A stretch of 64,000 nt of DNA, from NCBI GenBank assembly GCA_046530765.1, contig JBHEQS010000003.1:1-64000 (forward strand). Direction: 5' to 3'. This document shows, piece after piece, positions 46,862 through 56,392 of this stretch. Under the pieces are notes generated by a model. The model was not told the origin of the DNA, did no database searches, and saw only the letters and a program-made list of their open reading frames with translations. The first letter of the stretch is position 1. Each line of letters starts with the position of its first letter. The translations under genes were made by a program, and so were the position numbers. The DNA is from Arsenophonus sp046530765. GTDB taxonomy: Bacteria > Pseudomonadota > Gammaproteobacteria > Enterobacterales > Enterobacteriaceae.

Positions 46862-47467
46862 TTAATTATTTTTAGCATCATCATATAACATATGTCCTAA
46901 TTTAGTAGCTTTTACATTTAAATAATCAATATTTTTAGGGTTACGCCCAACAATTAGAGGAACTCGTTCTACTACATTGATATCGGATTCTTTCATAATC
47001 TCTAATTTTTTAGGATTATTTGTTAATAATTTAACTTCATTTATTTTTAATAATTTATACATGTCAGCACATATAGTAAAATCACGCTCATCGGGTTTGA
47101 AGCCAAGTTTTAAATTTGCTTCAACAGTATCTAAACCATTATCCTGTAGAGAATATGCGCGTATTTTATTTAATAATCCAATATTACGACCTTCTTGACG
47201 ATGATAAAGTAACACACCTCTACCTTCTTGTGCAATTTGCTTAAGTGCTGCTTCTAGTTGAAAACCACAATCGCAACGCAAACTAAATAATGCATCGCCT
47301 GTCAGGCATTCAGAATGAATTCTAGAAAGAATCGGTTTTTCATCAGTAATGTCGCCATAAATAAGTGCTATATGATTATTAGAATTAATAACTTCTTCAA
47401 AACCAACAAGCAAAAACTCACCAAAAATAGTAGGCAGCCTAGCTTCACATATACGTTTTAACTGCAT
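46862..47467 (-). CDS. ribA: GTP cyclohydrolase II
   Basis: First committed step of riboflavin synthesis: GTP to 2,5-diamino-6-ribosylamino-4(3H)-pyrimidinone phosphate, formate and pyrophosphate. I start it at 47467 (MQLKRICEARLPT), which matches the E. coli N-terminus and gives 201 aa (E. coli 196). The frame stays open for 26 more codons upstream but that extension is unlike the family. Zinc ligands Cys54, Cys65 and Cys67 are in SECLTGDALFSLRCDCG; the catalytic EGRGVLLYHRQEGRNIGLLNK and KIRAY (Tyr105) segments are intact. No clear Shine-Dalgarno. It is convergent with the topA-acnA side and divergent from lapA, as in E. coli. Retention suggests riboflavin provision or self-supply. Confidence 0.97.
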   Translation of the reverse strand: MQLKRICEARLPTIFGEFLLVGFEEVINSNNHIALIYGDITDEKPILSRIHSECLTGDALFSLRCDCGFQLEAALKQIAQEGRGVLLYHRQEGRNIGLLNKIRAYSLQDNGLDTVEANLKLGFKPDERDFTICADMYKLLKINEVKLLTNNPKKLEIMKESDINVVERVPLIVGRNPKNIDYLNVKATKLGHMLYDDAKNN

Positions 47468-47916
47468 AGTATTATACATAATAAATGGAACTCTAAATTT
47501 AAAATTAAGAAAAAATATCTTTAAATTTGTAAATGTATTTATCAAATTATTTTTGATTACATGTTTTACTAGTATAATATGTACTAGCCAGCAAAAATAA
47601 TATTTTTATATTACTACATTAGTACAATATTTTTTTCAAAAAAAATAACTATTTTAATTATAAAATCCTTTGTTTATGAATTTAGATTGGAGTTTAGTAA
47701 TTAAAACTTGTCCTAATAATAGATTAATGATCTAAATTTTTATATAAATTATTATAATATATATTTTTTGATAACTAATTGCATTATTTGCGACTAAAAT
47801 ATTTATTTAAATAAAAAAAATAAACATTAATACAATTATTTTCAATGTATTATTAAATACTAGTAAATAAAATTAATTCAATATATTTCTATAACCAAGA
47901 AATAATAGGAAAAAAC
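47468..47916. other. 449-bp divergent spacer between ribA and lapA (pgpB lost)
   Basis: In E. coli pgpB (about 0.76 kb) lies between ribA and lapA. The gap here is shorter than that gene and I read no PgpB fragment, so this slot has suffered a real deletion, unlike the lapB slot. It must contain the divergent promoters of ribA and lapA; I cannot single out a convincing one in such AT-rich DNA. Confidence 0.5.
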
Positions 47917-48210
47917 ATGAAATATTTTTTAATGATATTGCTTGCTATAATTATTTTTGTCGTTTCCTTTATATTTGGATCACACAATAACCAGATAGTA
48001 ACATTTAATTATTTAATTACAAAAAGTAAGTACCAAATATCAACATTATTATCAGTTATTTTTGCTAGTGGATTTCTATTTGGTTGTATTATTTGCGGAA
48101 TATTTTATGCTAGATTATTAATTTTATTATTAAATAGAAAGCGAAAAATTAAAAAATTAGAAAATCAATTATCTGAATTATATAAAAATAAACATGATAC
48201 TAATGTGTAA
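47917..48210 (+). CDS. lapA: Lipopolysaccharide assembly protein LapA (YciS)
   Basis: A 97-aa inner-membrane protein (E. coli 102 aa) with two transmembrane helices (about 3-21 and 42-64) and a charged, coiled C-terminal cytoplasmic tail (RKRKIKKLENQLSEL). It starts MKYFLMILLAIIIFVVSFIFGSHNNQIVTFNYL, plainly homologous to E. coli LapA. The ribosome-binding site TAGGA precedes the ATG. In E. coli LapA works with LapB (YciM) to control LpxC turnover through FtsH and to coordinate LPS assembly. Here lapB directly downstream is a fossil, so LapA survives without its partner. Confidence 0.92.
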   Translation: MKYFLMILLAIIIFVVSFIFGSHNNQIVTFNYLITKSKYQISTLLSVIFASGFLFGCIICGIFYARLLILLLNRKRKIKKLENQLSELYKNKHDTNV

Positions 48211-48461
48211 ATTACCATAAATAAAAAAGATAATTTTATTTTACATCGCTGTTTTAGCTGCTTCTTATTGTTGATTTCTATGATTTGTATATTTGGTGTA
48301 GAAGCACTAAATAATATAAACATAAAATGTTAATAATTTATTCAATAAATACGATGACAATATTAATTGTTATCTCTAATCAACAAGATAAATTGATTTG
48401 TATATTTTTATATATCTTAAAGACAATTATTCTACGTTTTAACTTCGTTTGTTATTAGAAG

Positions 48462-48492
48462 TCTAAATTTAACTCAATAAGTTAAATTTAGA
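48462..48492. repeat. Inverted repeat, 13-bp arms, 5-nt loop, inside the lapB fossil
   Basis: TCTAAATTTAACT (48462-48474), loop CAATA, exact complement (48480-48492). Because it lies within former coding sequence, it must have formed after lapB died. Confidence 0.75.
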
Positions 48493-48700
48493 AATATATT
48501 AGGATTTATAAAAAAACTAATTAAAAACAAATTTTTATTTATATAAAGAAAAATAACTAGCATTATAATATTTTGAGAGATTGTTTATTTTTATCAATTT
48601 TTAATAATGTAAAAAATATTTTATTTAAACTAATTTATTATAATATTTATTTATCATTCTTCAATATTTACTTGATAATTATTAATAAGATAGTGATTAT

Positions 48701-48750
<50 letters not shown>

Positions 48751-49458
48751 GGATATTAATATAATTAATTAAAGCGGGAAATTATGGATAAAAAGTTAAT
48801 TTCAGTGTGAATTTGATATATTCTAAAAAACCGGTTAATAGCATTGAATATGAATTTATGTTAGTAAAAGAAGATATAATGCAAGATAGAGACTTATGAT
48901 TAGTTTCAATTATAGAATAATGTACTTATACTTCTCGTGTGAGAAAAATAAGAAATCTAAATACTTAAAAAAAATTTAATCAAGATAGAGAATTAGTTGA
49001 TAAATTTTTATTTATGCATTATTAAAGTAACGGAATAATGTATACATTAATTACTTGAGTACTATATACAGCAATGTAATTACAGAAATTGCTTGCTAAC
49101 ATCATATCTATATATACTTGAAGTGATTTCAAGAATGAATATACCAGAAAAAACTTAAATATTTATTAAGCAATAAATATCGTCATTTAACTAATATGAT
49201 GTTTTATAAATTAGTAAGTTATCATTTAGATATATAGAAGAAGATAAAACAAAATAAAGTTTTAAATTATTGCGTCATATGATTGTATAATAAATATGCT
49301 CTAAATTTAATTATCTTTGGCAAAATGTAGTTTTACATCTCATTTTTGCATTCATATTGCCATTAACCACATTCATTAAATTACTATACATAAATAAAAT
49401 ATGTTAATTATTAATAATAATGTTATTATATTGAATTCATTAAATTAAAAATATTAAT

Positions 49459-50196
49459 ATGACAGTTTTCGCACAAAACAAACCTTATATAATGCTTGAT
49501 TCTCCTATAATTGTTGCTTTAGATTACAATGATAAAATTAAGGCATTATCTTTTGTTGATAGTGTCAACCCTAATGATTGCCATTTAAAAATCGGTATGC
49601 AAATGTTTACATTATATGGAACACAATTTATCCAAACTTTGCATCAGCGAGGGTTTCAAGTTTTTTTAGATTTGAAATTTTATGATATTCCAAATACTGT
49701 CGCTAAAGCAGTCAAAGCCGCAGCAGATATTGGTGTTTGGATGATTAATGTGCATGCAAGTGGCGGATCTAGGATGATGAGCGCCGCAAAAGAAGCTTTG
49801 GTTGAATATGGTAAAGACGCTCCTATTTTAATTGCTGTTACAGTATTAACAAGTATGGATAAATGTAGTTTGCAACAGGTTGGAATTAATCAGGAAACTT
49901 CTGAGCAAGTTTTACGTTTATCAAAACTAAGCAAAGAGTGTAATTTGGATGGTGTAGTGTGTTCAGCGCATGAAGCATCAATAGTTAAATCAGCTTGCGG
50001 TAACAATTTTTTGTTAATTACGCCAGGAATTCGAAACAATGTTACTGATGTCAATGATCAACGAAGAATTATGACTCCAAAGGAAGCTATTAATGTTGGT
50101 ATAAATTATATAGTTATTGGTCGACCAATAACTTGTAGTGTTAATCCTGTATTAAGCTTGATCAAAATTAATAGATCAATTGGATGGATAAAATGA
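49459..50196 (+). CDS. pyrF: Orotidine 5'-phosphate decarboxylase
   Basis: Last step of UMP synthesis: OMP to UMP plus CO2, cytoplasmic homodimer. 245 aa, the exact E. coli length. TIM-barrel landmarks: PIIVALDY (16-23), the lysine in LKIG, the catalytic tetrad segment LDLKFYDIPNT (Asp71, Lys73, Asp76), NVHASGG, AVTVLTSM, GVVCSAHE, TPGIR and the phosphate-gripper VIGRPIT. The start ATG at 49459 fits the family; there is no clear Shine-Dalgarno. In E. coli it follows lapB and precedes yciH; here lapB is a fossil and a spacer follows. A short stem with a T-run comes just after the stop codon. Confidence 0.98.
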   Translation: MTVFAQNKPYIMLDSPIIVALDYNDKIKALSFVDSVNPNDCHLKIGMQMFTLYGTQFIQTLHQRGFQVFLDLKFYDIPNTVAKAVKAAADIGVWMINVHASGGSRMMSAAKEALVEYGKDAPILIAVTVLTSMDKCSLQQVGINQETSEQVLRLSKLSKECNLDGVVCSAHEASIVKSACGNNFLLITPGIRNNVTDVNDQRRIMTPKEAINVGINYIVIGRPITCSVNPVLSLIKINRSIGWIK

Positions 50197-50198
50197 GT

Positions 50199-50217
50199 AA
50201 CTTATCTTAAGTTTTTT
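50199..50217 (+). terminator. Rho-independent terminator candidate for pyrF
   Basis: AACTTA - TCT - TAAGTT followed by a T-run (to 50217) starts three bases after the pyrF stop codon. The 6-bp stem has only one G/C pair, so efficiency would be low, but position and order (stem then T-run) are right. Confidence 0.42.
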
Positions 50218-50462
50218 CAATAAAAATTCTATAATAAGAAATAGAAAATCACATTTAATTAAAATAATGATATGATTGGTGGCATCAATCTCAAAACTTC
50301 TAGAAAAAAATATTTTATTATTACTACTTTAAATTTAAATAAAAAATTAATTTATAATTATTTGTTTTAAGTTAAAAAAATATAACTTATGTTACTTTTT
50401 TAAAAAGGCAATAATTAAAATACGAATCACATAAAATAATCTTATTAAATAATTAGTAAAAT

Positions 50463-50490
50463 CTGAATAGATTAATTTTAATCTATTCAG
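50463..50490. repeat. Inverted repeat, 13-bp arms, 2-nt centre
   Basis: CTGAATAGATTAA (50463-50475) and exact complement (50478-50490). Three G/C pairs. Confidence 0.7.
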
Positions 50491-51765
50491 TGACTAATAA
50501 TATTTATTATGTCACAACTTACTACTTCAAAATTAATAGCTTAAGTGATATTTTTATTTATCTACATTAATAAACTAAGAATTTCTATATTATTAAAAAT
50601 TTAAAGTTATAAGAAACTTAGTTGTATATTAAGTGGTTTTTAATTATGTTTTATATATGATTAAAATTACACAATCAATAAATATAAAAATTTATAATTA
50701 TAAAATTTTAAAGAGGTTCAGATCAGCAATTAATATATTTCTATGAATATTTTATTATGAAAACAAAACTACAATTATTAAAAAATAAATTATTTGCATT
50801 GAAAGTTGATGTTTATATTATATAGTAAAAATCATTAATCTATGAATTACTCATAATTAAGTATTTACTAAATCTCTACTAGTAATATCTCATATTAATG
50901 AGATTAAACAGTTTACATTACATTATAAATATAAATCATCATTTAGAATATATGCTATTTAATTTTATAATAAATAATTTGATCTGCGCAATATAAATAA
51001 TATATATTAATAATGGCAATTTATATATCACATACTTATATCTATATCTATGTCAAATTGACATGCCTTATATATCAATCATTGTAAATATCTAAATTAA
51101 ATTAAATATAAAAATATACAGTAGTATTTTTATGTTTTAGTAAAATGCTATTTTTATACTAAATTAAATTTATTATGAAATAATTATATTAAATTATTTT
51201 CAAACGATATATATATTAAAAAAATTTATATTTACCTTATAGATAATTAATTTTAGAGTAAATAAAACTGATCTAAAATAAATATTTTTTTTTAAAATAT
51301 GTATGATTTTGTTTTTTTTGCACATTAAGTTCTTTGAAATTATTAAAATATAAGTGTTATGCGTGAGATTTAAAAACAATAGGTTAGTTTTTATATATTA
51401 AGGAAATATTTTACATTCTAATTTATTTATGTTGGCTTTTTTTATATTAAAATAGTAAAATTTAATTTTTTTACTAAATAATTATAGTTGTATTAATTAT
51501 TAATTAATCTTTAAAAGTTCCGACTATATCATATATTTTAAAATAAGATTGTGGCGTTGTTTAAAATAAATTAAACTTTAATAATATTACATATAGAACA
51601 TTATAAGAACTTTTTTTTTGTAAATTTAGTTAGCATATAAAAATATAAAATTATTTATACCATATATACTTCATTTTAAAAAGTTAATTTTAATTATATT
51701 CTATTTCTAGATCTACTTTAGTAAAAGTCTTTGATGAATTAACAGTTAAATAACTAAAATAATAA

Positions 51766-51795
51766 AATTGATATTTAGATATATAAATATCAATT
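51766..51795. repeat. Inverted repeat, 12-bp arms, 6-nt loop
   Basis: AATTGATATTTA, loop GATATA, exact complement. Confidence 0.6.
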
Positions 51796-53344
51796 AAAAG
51801 GCTTTTCACAAAAAAAATTAAACATGATTCAATATTATTACATAAGTTAATTTACATTTCTTCAGTCAGGCTTAAACTGAATCATATAATTAAGTTTATA
51901 AATAGAAAAATCTTTAATTATTTCGATTCATATTCTTAAATTATAATGTAATTATTGCTTCATAAAACACATAAAGTATCTAAATAAATATAATAGCACT
52001 TTTATTAAACAAATAATAATTTTAATTAGAATAACGTCAATTTTTAAAAATAAAACAGTTTTAGTTTTAGAAACAGGTTCTAGAAAACAAATACATATTA
52101 AATTAGATAAATCATATTAATATAAATTATTAATACGTTTTAAATAAATAATTTTAATATGAAAGCTTCATGTAGTTTTATGATATTACATAGCTATTTA
52201 TTTATCATATATTTAAATAAATAATAATGATTTTATATATATGATTAAGCATAGTATAATGTATGATGCAATGACTTCAAACATTAAAGTATAATTTATA
52301 ACCTGCATAATTTATGCTTTTCTATAAAATTAGAAATCATTAATTTAGATATTAAAAATTTATTTTTTGTACTAAATAAATAATATAAGCGACAAAATTT
52401 ATAAAAGATTAGAATAATTTCTATATTTTGTTCTATATTGATTTATTACATAAAAGCATAACATACTTAATGATATTAAAATTATTTTGACATTAAAATA
52501 ATAGTTCTTAATTTATCTTTTAATGCTTTTATTGTGAGTGCCAATACGATGATATTACCTATTTTACAAACGTAATTAGTATTTGTTGCAATTTTTTGTT
52601 ATTATTAAAATAAGTATTTGAATAATAATGAATAAATTAGATTAGATAAAGAATATTTCTTATAAATTTCATTTAGTAACAATATTTACTGTTTAATTAT
52701 TTTATTATTATATATATTTTATTACCCATAACAGTATGAAACATCGCGATATACTAACTTTCTTTCTTTTATTCAATATAATTTAAAATATTTTTACTAA
52801 TTTTTTTAATATTAATAGATAGACTAATCCTATATAACACTCATTATAATGCAAATTATACAAATTATATGATAATTTTATTGGTAAGGTTAAATATTAA
52901 AGATAGGTTAGTTAATTTATATCTAAACATTATTAAACAATAGTATATAATTTAGTTTTTACAAAAATATAGATTGTTTGATTGGTAATTATAATAATAC
53001 AATATCTTATTATAAATACAATCTATATTAAAGTTTATTTATATATATCTTCAATATACTAATAATAAATAACGAAATTGAGATCACAAGTATAATTATG
53101 TTTTCATATTAATTATTTAATACAATTTTGAGTTTCTAGTACTTCATCATGCAATTACTATTAATTTAATGTTGAAAATAAAAATTAAAAATTATATTAT
53201 TAAGATGTGATGTAATAAAATATTTGTATTTACGACATAAAAATAAAATTTATTTAGATTTTTCTTAATTTTAGTAATTTTGAAAATCAAAATAATGTTT
53301 AGCTTTTTAATAAAAATCATATTTAAAAATCATATATAGAATTT

Positions 53345-53992
53345 TTATTTATTAATTGTTAAAGATTGTTTATTTTTAAATTCACATAAATCTTTAATAA
53401 TACAAGAGTAACAACATGGTTTTTTTTTAATGCATGTATAACGACCGTGCAGAATAAACCATTTGTGACAATTTAATTTAAATTCATTGGGTACTACTTT
53501 TAATAACTTTTTCTCAACATCAATAACGTTTTTACCAGAGGCAAAGTTTGTACGATTAGAAATTCTAAAAACATGAGTATCAACAGCAATTGTTGGCCAA
53601 CCAAAAGCGACGTTCAATATTACATTTGCTGTTTTTCGACCAACGCCTGGCAAGGATTCTAAAGCTTCTTGATTTTCAGGAACTTCACCATTATATTTAT
53701 CAATTAATATTTGACATGTTTTAATAATATTTTCAGCTTTTTTATTAAATAAACCTATTGTTTTAATATGATATTTTATTTCACAAATACCAAGGTTTAT
53801 CATTTTATCAGGCGTATTAGAAATTAGATATAGTTTTTCTGTTACTCTATTAACATTAATATCACTTGCTTGTGCAGAAAGTAATACAGAAATAAGTAAT
53901 TCAAAAGGCGAATTAAAAAAAAGTTCCGTTCTTGGTGTTGGATTGTTGTCGCGAAAACGACTTAGTATTGTTATTCGTTTTTGTTTATTCAT
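53345..53992 (-). CDS. nth: Endonuclease III (DNA glycosylase/AP lyase)
   Basis: Bifunctional base-excision repair enzyme removing oxidised pyrimidines. 215 aa (E. coli 211). HhH motif LPGVGRKTANV with catalytic Lys120, Asp138 in AVDTHVFR, and the [4Fe-4S] cluster Cys187, Cys194, Cys197 and Cys203 (CIKKKPCCYSC...C), all at E. coli numbering. The start at 53992 matches MNKxKRxxIL of the family. It lies 20 bp after the rsxE stop on the same strand and is surely co-transcribed with rsx, as in E. coli. It is one of the few repair genes in this window, and its survival at the end of a decaying operon suggests selection on repair rather than on Rsx. Confidence 0.97.
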   Translation of the reverse strand: MNKQKRITILSRFRDNNPTPRTELFFNSPFELLISVLLSAQASDINVNRVTEKLYLISNTPDKMINLGICEIKYHIKTIGLFNKKAENIIKTCQILIDKYNGEVPENQEALESLPGVGRKTANVILNVAFGWPTIAVDTHVFRISNRTNFASGKNVIDVEKKLLKVVPNEFKLNCHKWFILHGRYTCIKKKPCCYSCIIKDLCEFKNKQSLTINK

Positions 53993-54012
53993 ATTTATAT
54001 ATCATAGACACT

Positions 54013-54606
54013 TTATAAATTTATTTTTCCTCTTTTATCTATTAAATATTTACATGCTAATATTAAACCTAATACAATAAAAGCACCAGGAGGAAATATA
54101 GCAAATAAAAAAGGAGAATTTAAATTAATAACTTTTATATACAATATTTTTGCCCATTCTCCTAATAATAAATCTGCACCAGAAAATAATGTTCCTGTTC
54201 CTAAAATTTCTCTAGTTGCACCTATGAAAAATAATAGTATTGTTATTCTAGCCCCAGTTAGAAAACCATCTATTGCTGAGTTATAGATATTATTTTTTGA
54301 GGCATAAACTTCAGCTCTTCCAATAATAATACAGTTAGTAATTGTTAACGGAATAAAAATACCTAAATATTGAGATAAATCAAAAGTATAAGTATTAATT
54401 AATATCTGTACAACAGATACGACTGATGAAATAATCATTAAATAAATTGGAATACGTATTTCACTTGGTATAGAATGTCGAAATATTGAGACTGTAATGT
54501 TAGTGAAAAATAGTATTAATGTCATTGTTAGTCCTAATACTAACGCATTAGTAGCAGTAAAAGAAATAGTTAGAAATGGACATAATCCTAATAATTGAAT
54601 TATCAT
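54013..54606 (-). CDS. rsxE: Rsx/Rnf complex membrane subunit RsxE, N-terminally disrupted
   Basis: Integral membrane subunit of the Rsx (Rnf-type) electron-transfer complex, with about six transmembrane helices. From the ATG at 54606 the product is 197 aa against 231 in E. coli: MIIQLLGLCPFLTIS aligns to SALVQLLGLCPLLAV, and AEIRIPIYVMI-like SEIRIPIYLMI, GRAEVYASK and FPPGAFIVLGL are kept. Homology continues upstream in the same frame (TGG AAA AAC AAT = WKNN), but without an ATG. A frame one base off, from TTG at 54661, reads MSRIK like E. coli MSEIK. The two frames meet at an A5 run (54622-54626), so the native N-terminus is frameshifted. The C-terminus is also about 15 residues shorter than in E. 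coli. Confidence 0.88.
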   Translation of the reverse strand: MIIQLLGLCPFLTISFTATNALVLGLTMTLILFFTNITVSIFRHSIPSEIRIPIYLMIISSVVSVVQILINTYTFDLSQYLGIFIPLTITNCIIIGRAEVYASKNNIYNSAIDGFLTGARITILLFFIGATREILGTGTLFSGADLLLGEWAKILYIKVINLNSPFLFAIFPPGAFIVLGLILACKYLIDKRGKINL

Positions 54607-54661
54607 TAAATTGTTTTTCCATTTTTCTTTGATAAAAATTTAATAGTTTTATTCGTGACAA

Positions 54662-55272
54662 TTAATTTAAAAATGCTGAATAAACTAATAATTTTATTGT
54701 ACTGATTTTATAAAAAATTAATGTGTTTAGTGGACTTATTTACGTTCACTGATGTAATAATAATACATGTAAATTGATTAAAATTACTATATACTTCATC
54801 GATCAATCTTAACTATATTCAATATTTTATATAAAAACATTGAATATAATTTGAAATATAAATAATAATTTTATCACTTCTTAATTAAGTTATATTATAG
54901 TATTCAGTTAAACGAATGACTAATTCTTTGTCATAACATTAGATGAGATAAGAATCTTATTAAACACAAATAACTATTAAAAAGAGATAATTATATGATT
55001 GCATGAATATATTTTTAACTATTCTAGATATATAGAATAATATATATTGATATCTATTGTTTCATCTTTGTCTTTCTACAATAGAAAACTTTAGTTAAAT
55101 TATTATAATATAATTCATGTGTAATAATTTGATTAAAGAATTTCTGCTCATGTGTTACTGTCTGGATATTAATGATATTTTTTGTAATTGTATGAACTAT
55201 TGCAGTCAATCCTGCAGCAGTCGAACCAAAAATAGCCAATATCAAGCTTCGATAATAAATAGATTTTAACAT
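54662..55272 (-). pseudogene. rsxG: Fossil of rsxG (FMN-binding subunit of the Rsx complex)
   Basis: It occupies the rsxG slot between rsxD and rsxE at nearly native length (611 bp; E. coli 621). The first 72 codons (55272-55054) are still open and align to RsxG: MLKSIYYRSLILAIFGSTAAGLTA against MLKTIRKHGITLAIFAAGSTGLTA. Beyond the stop, other frames give DKELVIRLTEY (GDKIELRLSDW) and, at about 54736-54795, NFNQFTCIIITS against DFDQFTGATITP. That last motif carries the threonine that binds FMN covalently. Frameshifts and stops make it dead. RsxG is required for a working Rnf/Rsx complex in bacteria where it has been tested. Confidence 0.88.
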
Positions 55273-55300
55273 AACTTTCCTTATTTATAACCAATAAATA

Positions 55301-56353
55301 TTATGTTTTAGTATAATAATCAATTAACGGTACAGCAATATTAGCTAGCAACACTGAAAAAGCAACAGAATCAGGATAACCACCATAAACGCGAATAATC
55401 CAAATTAATAATCCAATTATTGCACCATAAATAAGACGACCAATAGGAGTTGTCGCTGCTGTAACTGGATCTGTTGCAATAAAAAATGCACCAAGCATTG
55501 TTGTTCCTGATAATAGATGTATAATAGGTGGATCATATTCTAATGGTACAATTAACCAGCTTAGTAGTGAACAGAATATTAGCATCCCTAAAAATGCAAA
55601 AGGAATTTGCCAACTAATTATTCTATAATAAAGCATAATAGTACCGCAAAACAAATAGATAATATTAACACACTTCCAACTAATACTGGTTAATGAATAT
55701 TTTAAAATTGGTTGCTGAAGTATATTGTTTATCAGATGTGCTGACAAACTAGTTTCAAAAGTATTAAGTGGTATTTTATAAGTTACATAGTCAAAATTTA
55801 GCATTAATTGGTTTGTTGTAAATCCTGTATAAGTACTATCACTAAGAATTATTTTTAAGCTAGTTAAAAGATTATTCTGAATATATTCAAGATCTATAGT
55901 ATTCAACCAACTAGTCATTTGAATAGGAAATGAGATTAATAATACAACATAACCAACCATTGCTGGATTAAACAGATTTTGGCCTAATCCACCATAGGCA
56001 TGCTTAGCGATTAATATGGCAAAAGTAGTACCTAAAACTATTATCCACCATGGTGACAAAGGTGGAATGCTTATGGCTAATAACAATGCGGTTAGTAATG
56101 CTGAGTTATCTTTTAAATGTACAATGATAGGTAATTTTCGTAGATATAAAGCTATAGCTTCACTAATAAAAGCTGTTATGATAGCCAATAAAATTTGGTA
56201 AATCGTCCCGATACTAAAAAAGAAAATTTGATAAAAAATGCCTGGGATAGATGCAACAATAACAAAGAACATGAGTTTTCTTATGCTTCGTTTTTTATAA
56301 ACAAAGTACAAACTTATAGATTTTAACTTTTTTGTCCTGAAATTAGTAAACAT
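55301..56353 (-). CDS. rsxD: Rsx/Rnf complex membrane subunit RsxD
   Basis: NqrB/RnfD-family integral membrane subunit with about nine to ten helices. 350 aa (E. coli 352). Conserved blocks: LKDNSALLTALLLAISIPPLSPWW (80-103), GGLGQNLFNPAMVGYVVLLISFPIQMTSWL (121-150), NTFETS (197-202, where the family's covalently FMN-bound threonine lies), IHLLSGTTMLGAFFIATDPVTAATTPIGRLIYG and YGGYPDSVAFSVLLANIAVPLIDYYT. The first 20 residues diverge from E. coli, but the start at 56353 fits in length. It lies 39 bp after rsxC and 28 bp before the dead rsxG. The best-preserved flavin subunit of the operon. Confidence 0.96.
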   Translation of the reverse strand: MFTNFRTKKLKSISLYFVYKKRSIRKLMFFVIVASIPGIFYQIFFFSIGTIYQILLAIITAFISEAIALYLRKLPIIVHLKDNSALLTALLLAISIPPLSPWWIIVLGTTFAILIAKHAYGGLGQNLFNPAMVGYVVLLISFPIQMTSWLNTIDLEYIQNNLLTSLKIILSDSTYTGFTTNQLMLNFDYVTYKIPLNTFETSLSAHLINNILQQPILKYSLTSISWKCVNIIYLFCGTIMLYYRIISWQIPFAFLGMLIFCSLLSWLIVPLEYDPPIIHLLSGTTMLGAFFIATDPVTAATTPIGRLIYGAIIGLLIWIIRVYGGYPDSVAFSVLLANIAVPLIDYYTKT

Positions 56354-56392
56354 TGATTTTAATCTCAGTTAAGATCATTTATTAATAATATA

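Larger units (their letters stand above)
50197..53344. other. 3.1 kb spacer between pyrF and nth
   Basis: No gene seen. E. coli has yciH and osmB after pyrF, and the rsx-nth block lies elsewhere, so a rearrangement junction relative to E. coli should lie in this gap. Neither yciH nor dtpA (downstream of nth in E. coli) is readable. It contains a pyrF terminator candidate and hairpins at 50463-50490 and 51766-51795. Confidence 0.5.

Noticed and set aside
47468..47545. N-terminal extension of ribA by 26 residues
   Set aside because: RibA of other Enterobacterales starts at MQLKR; the upstream residues are AT-driven Phe/Asn/Ile.
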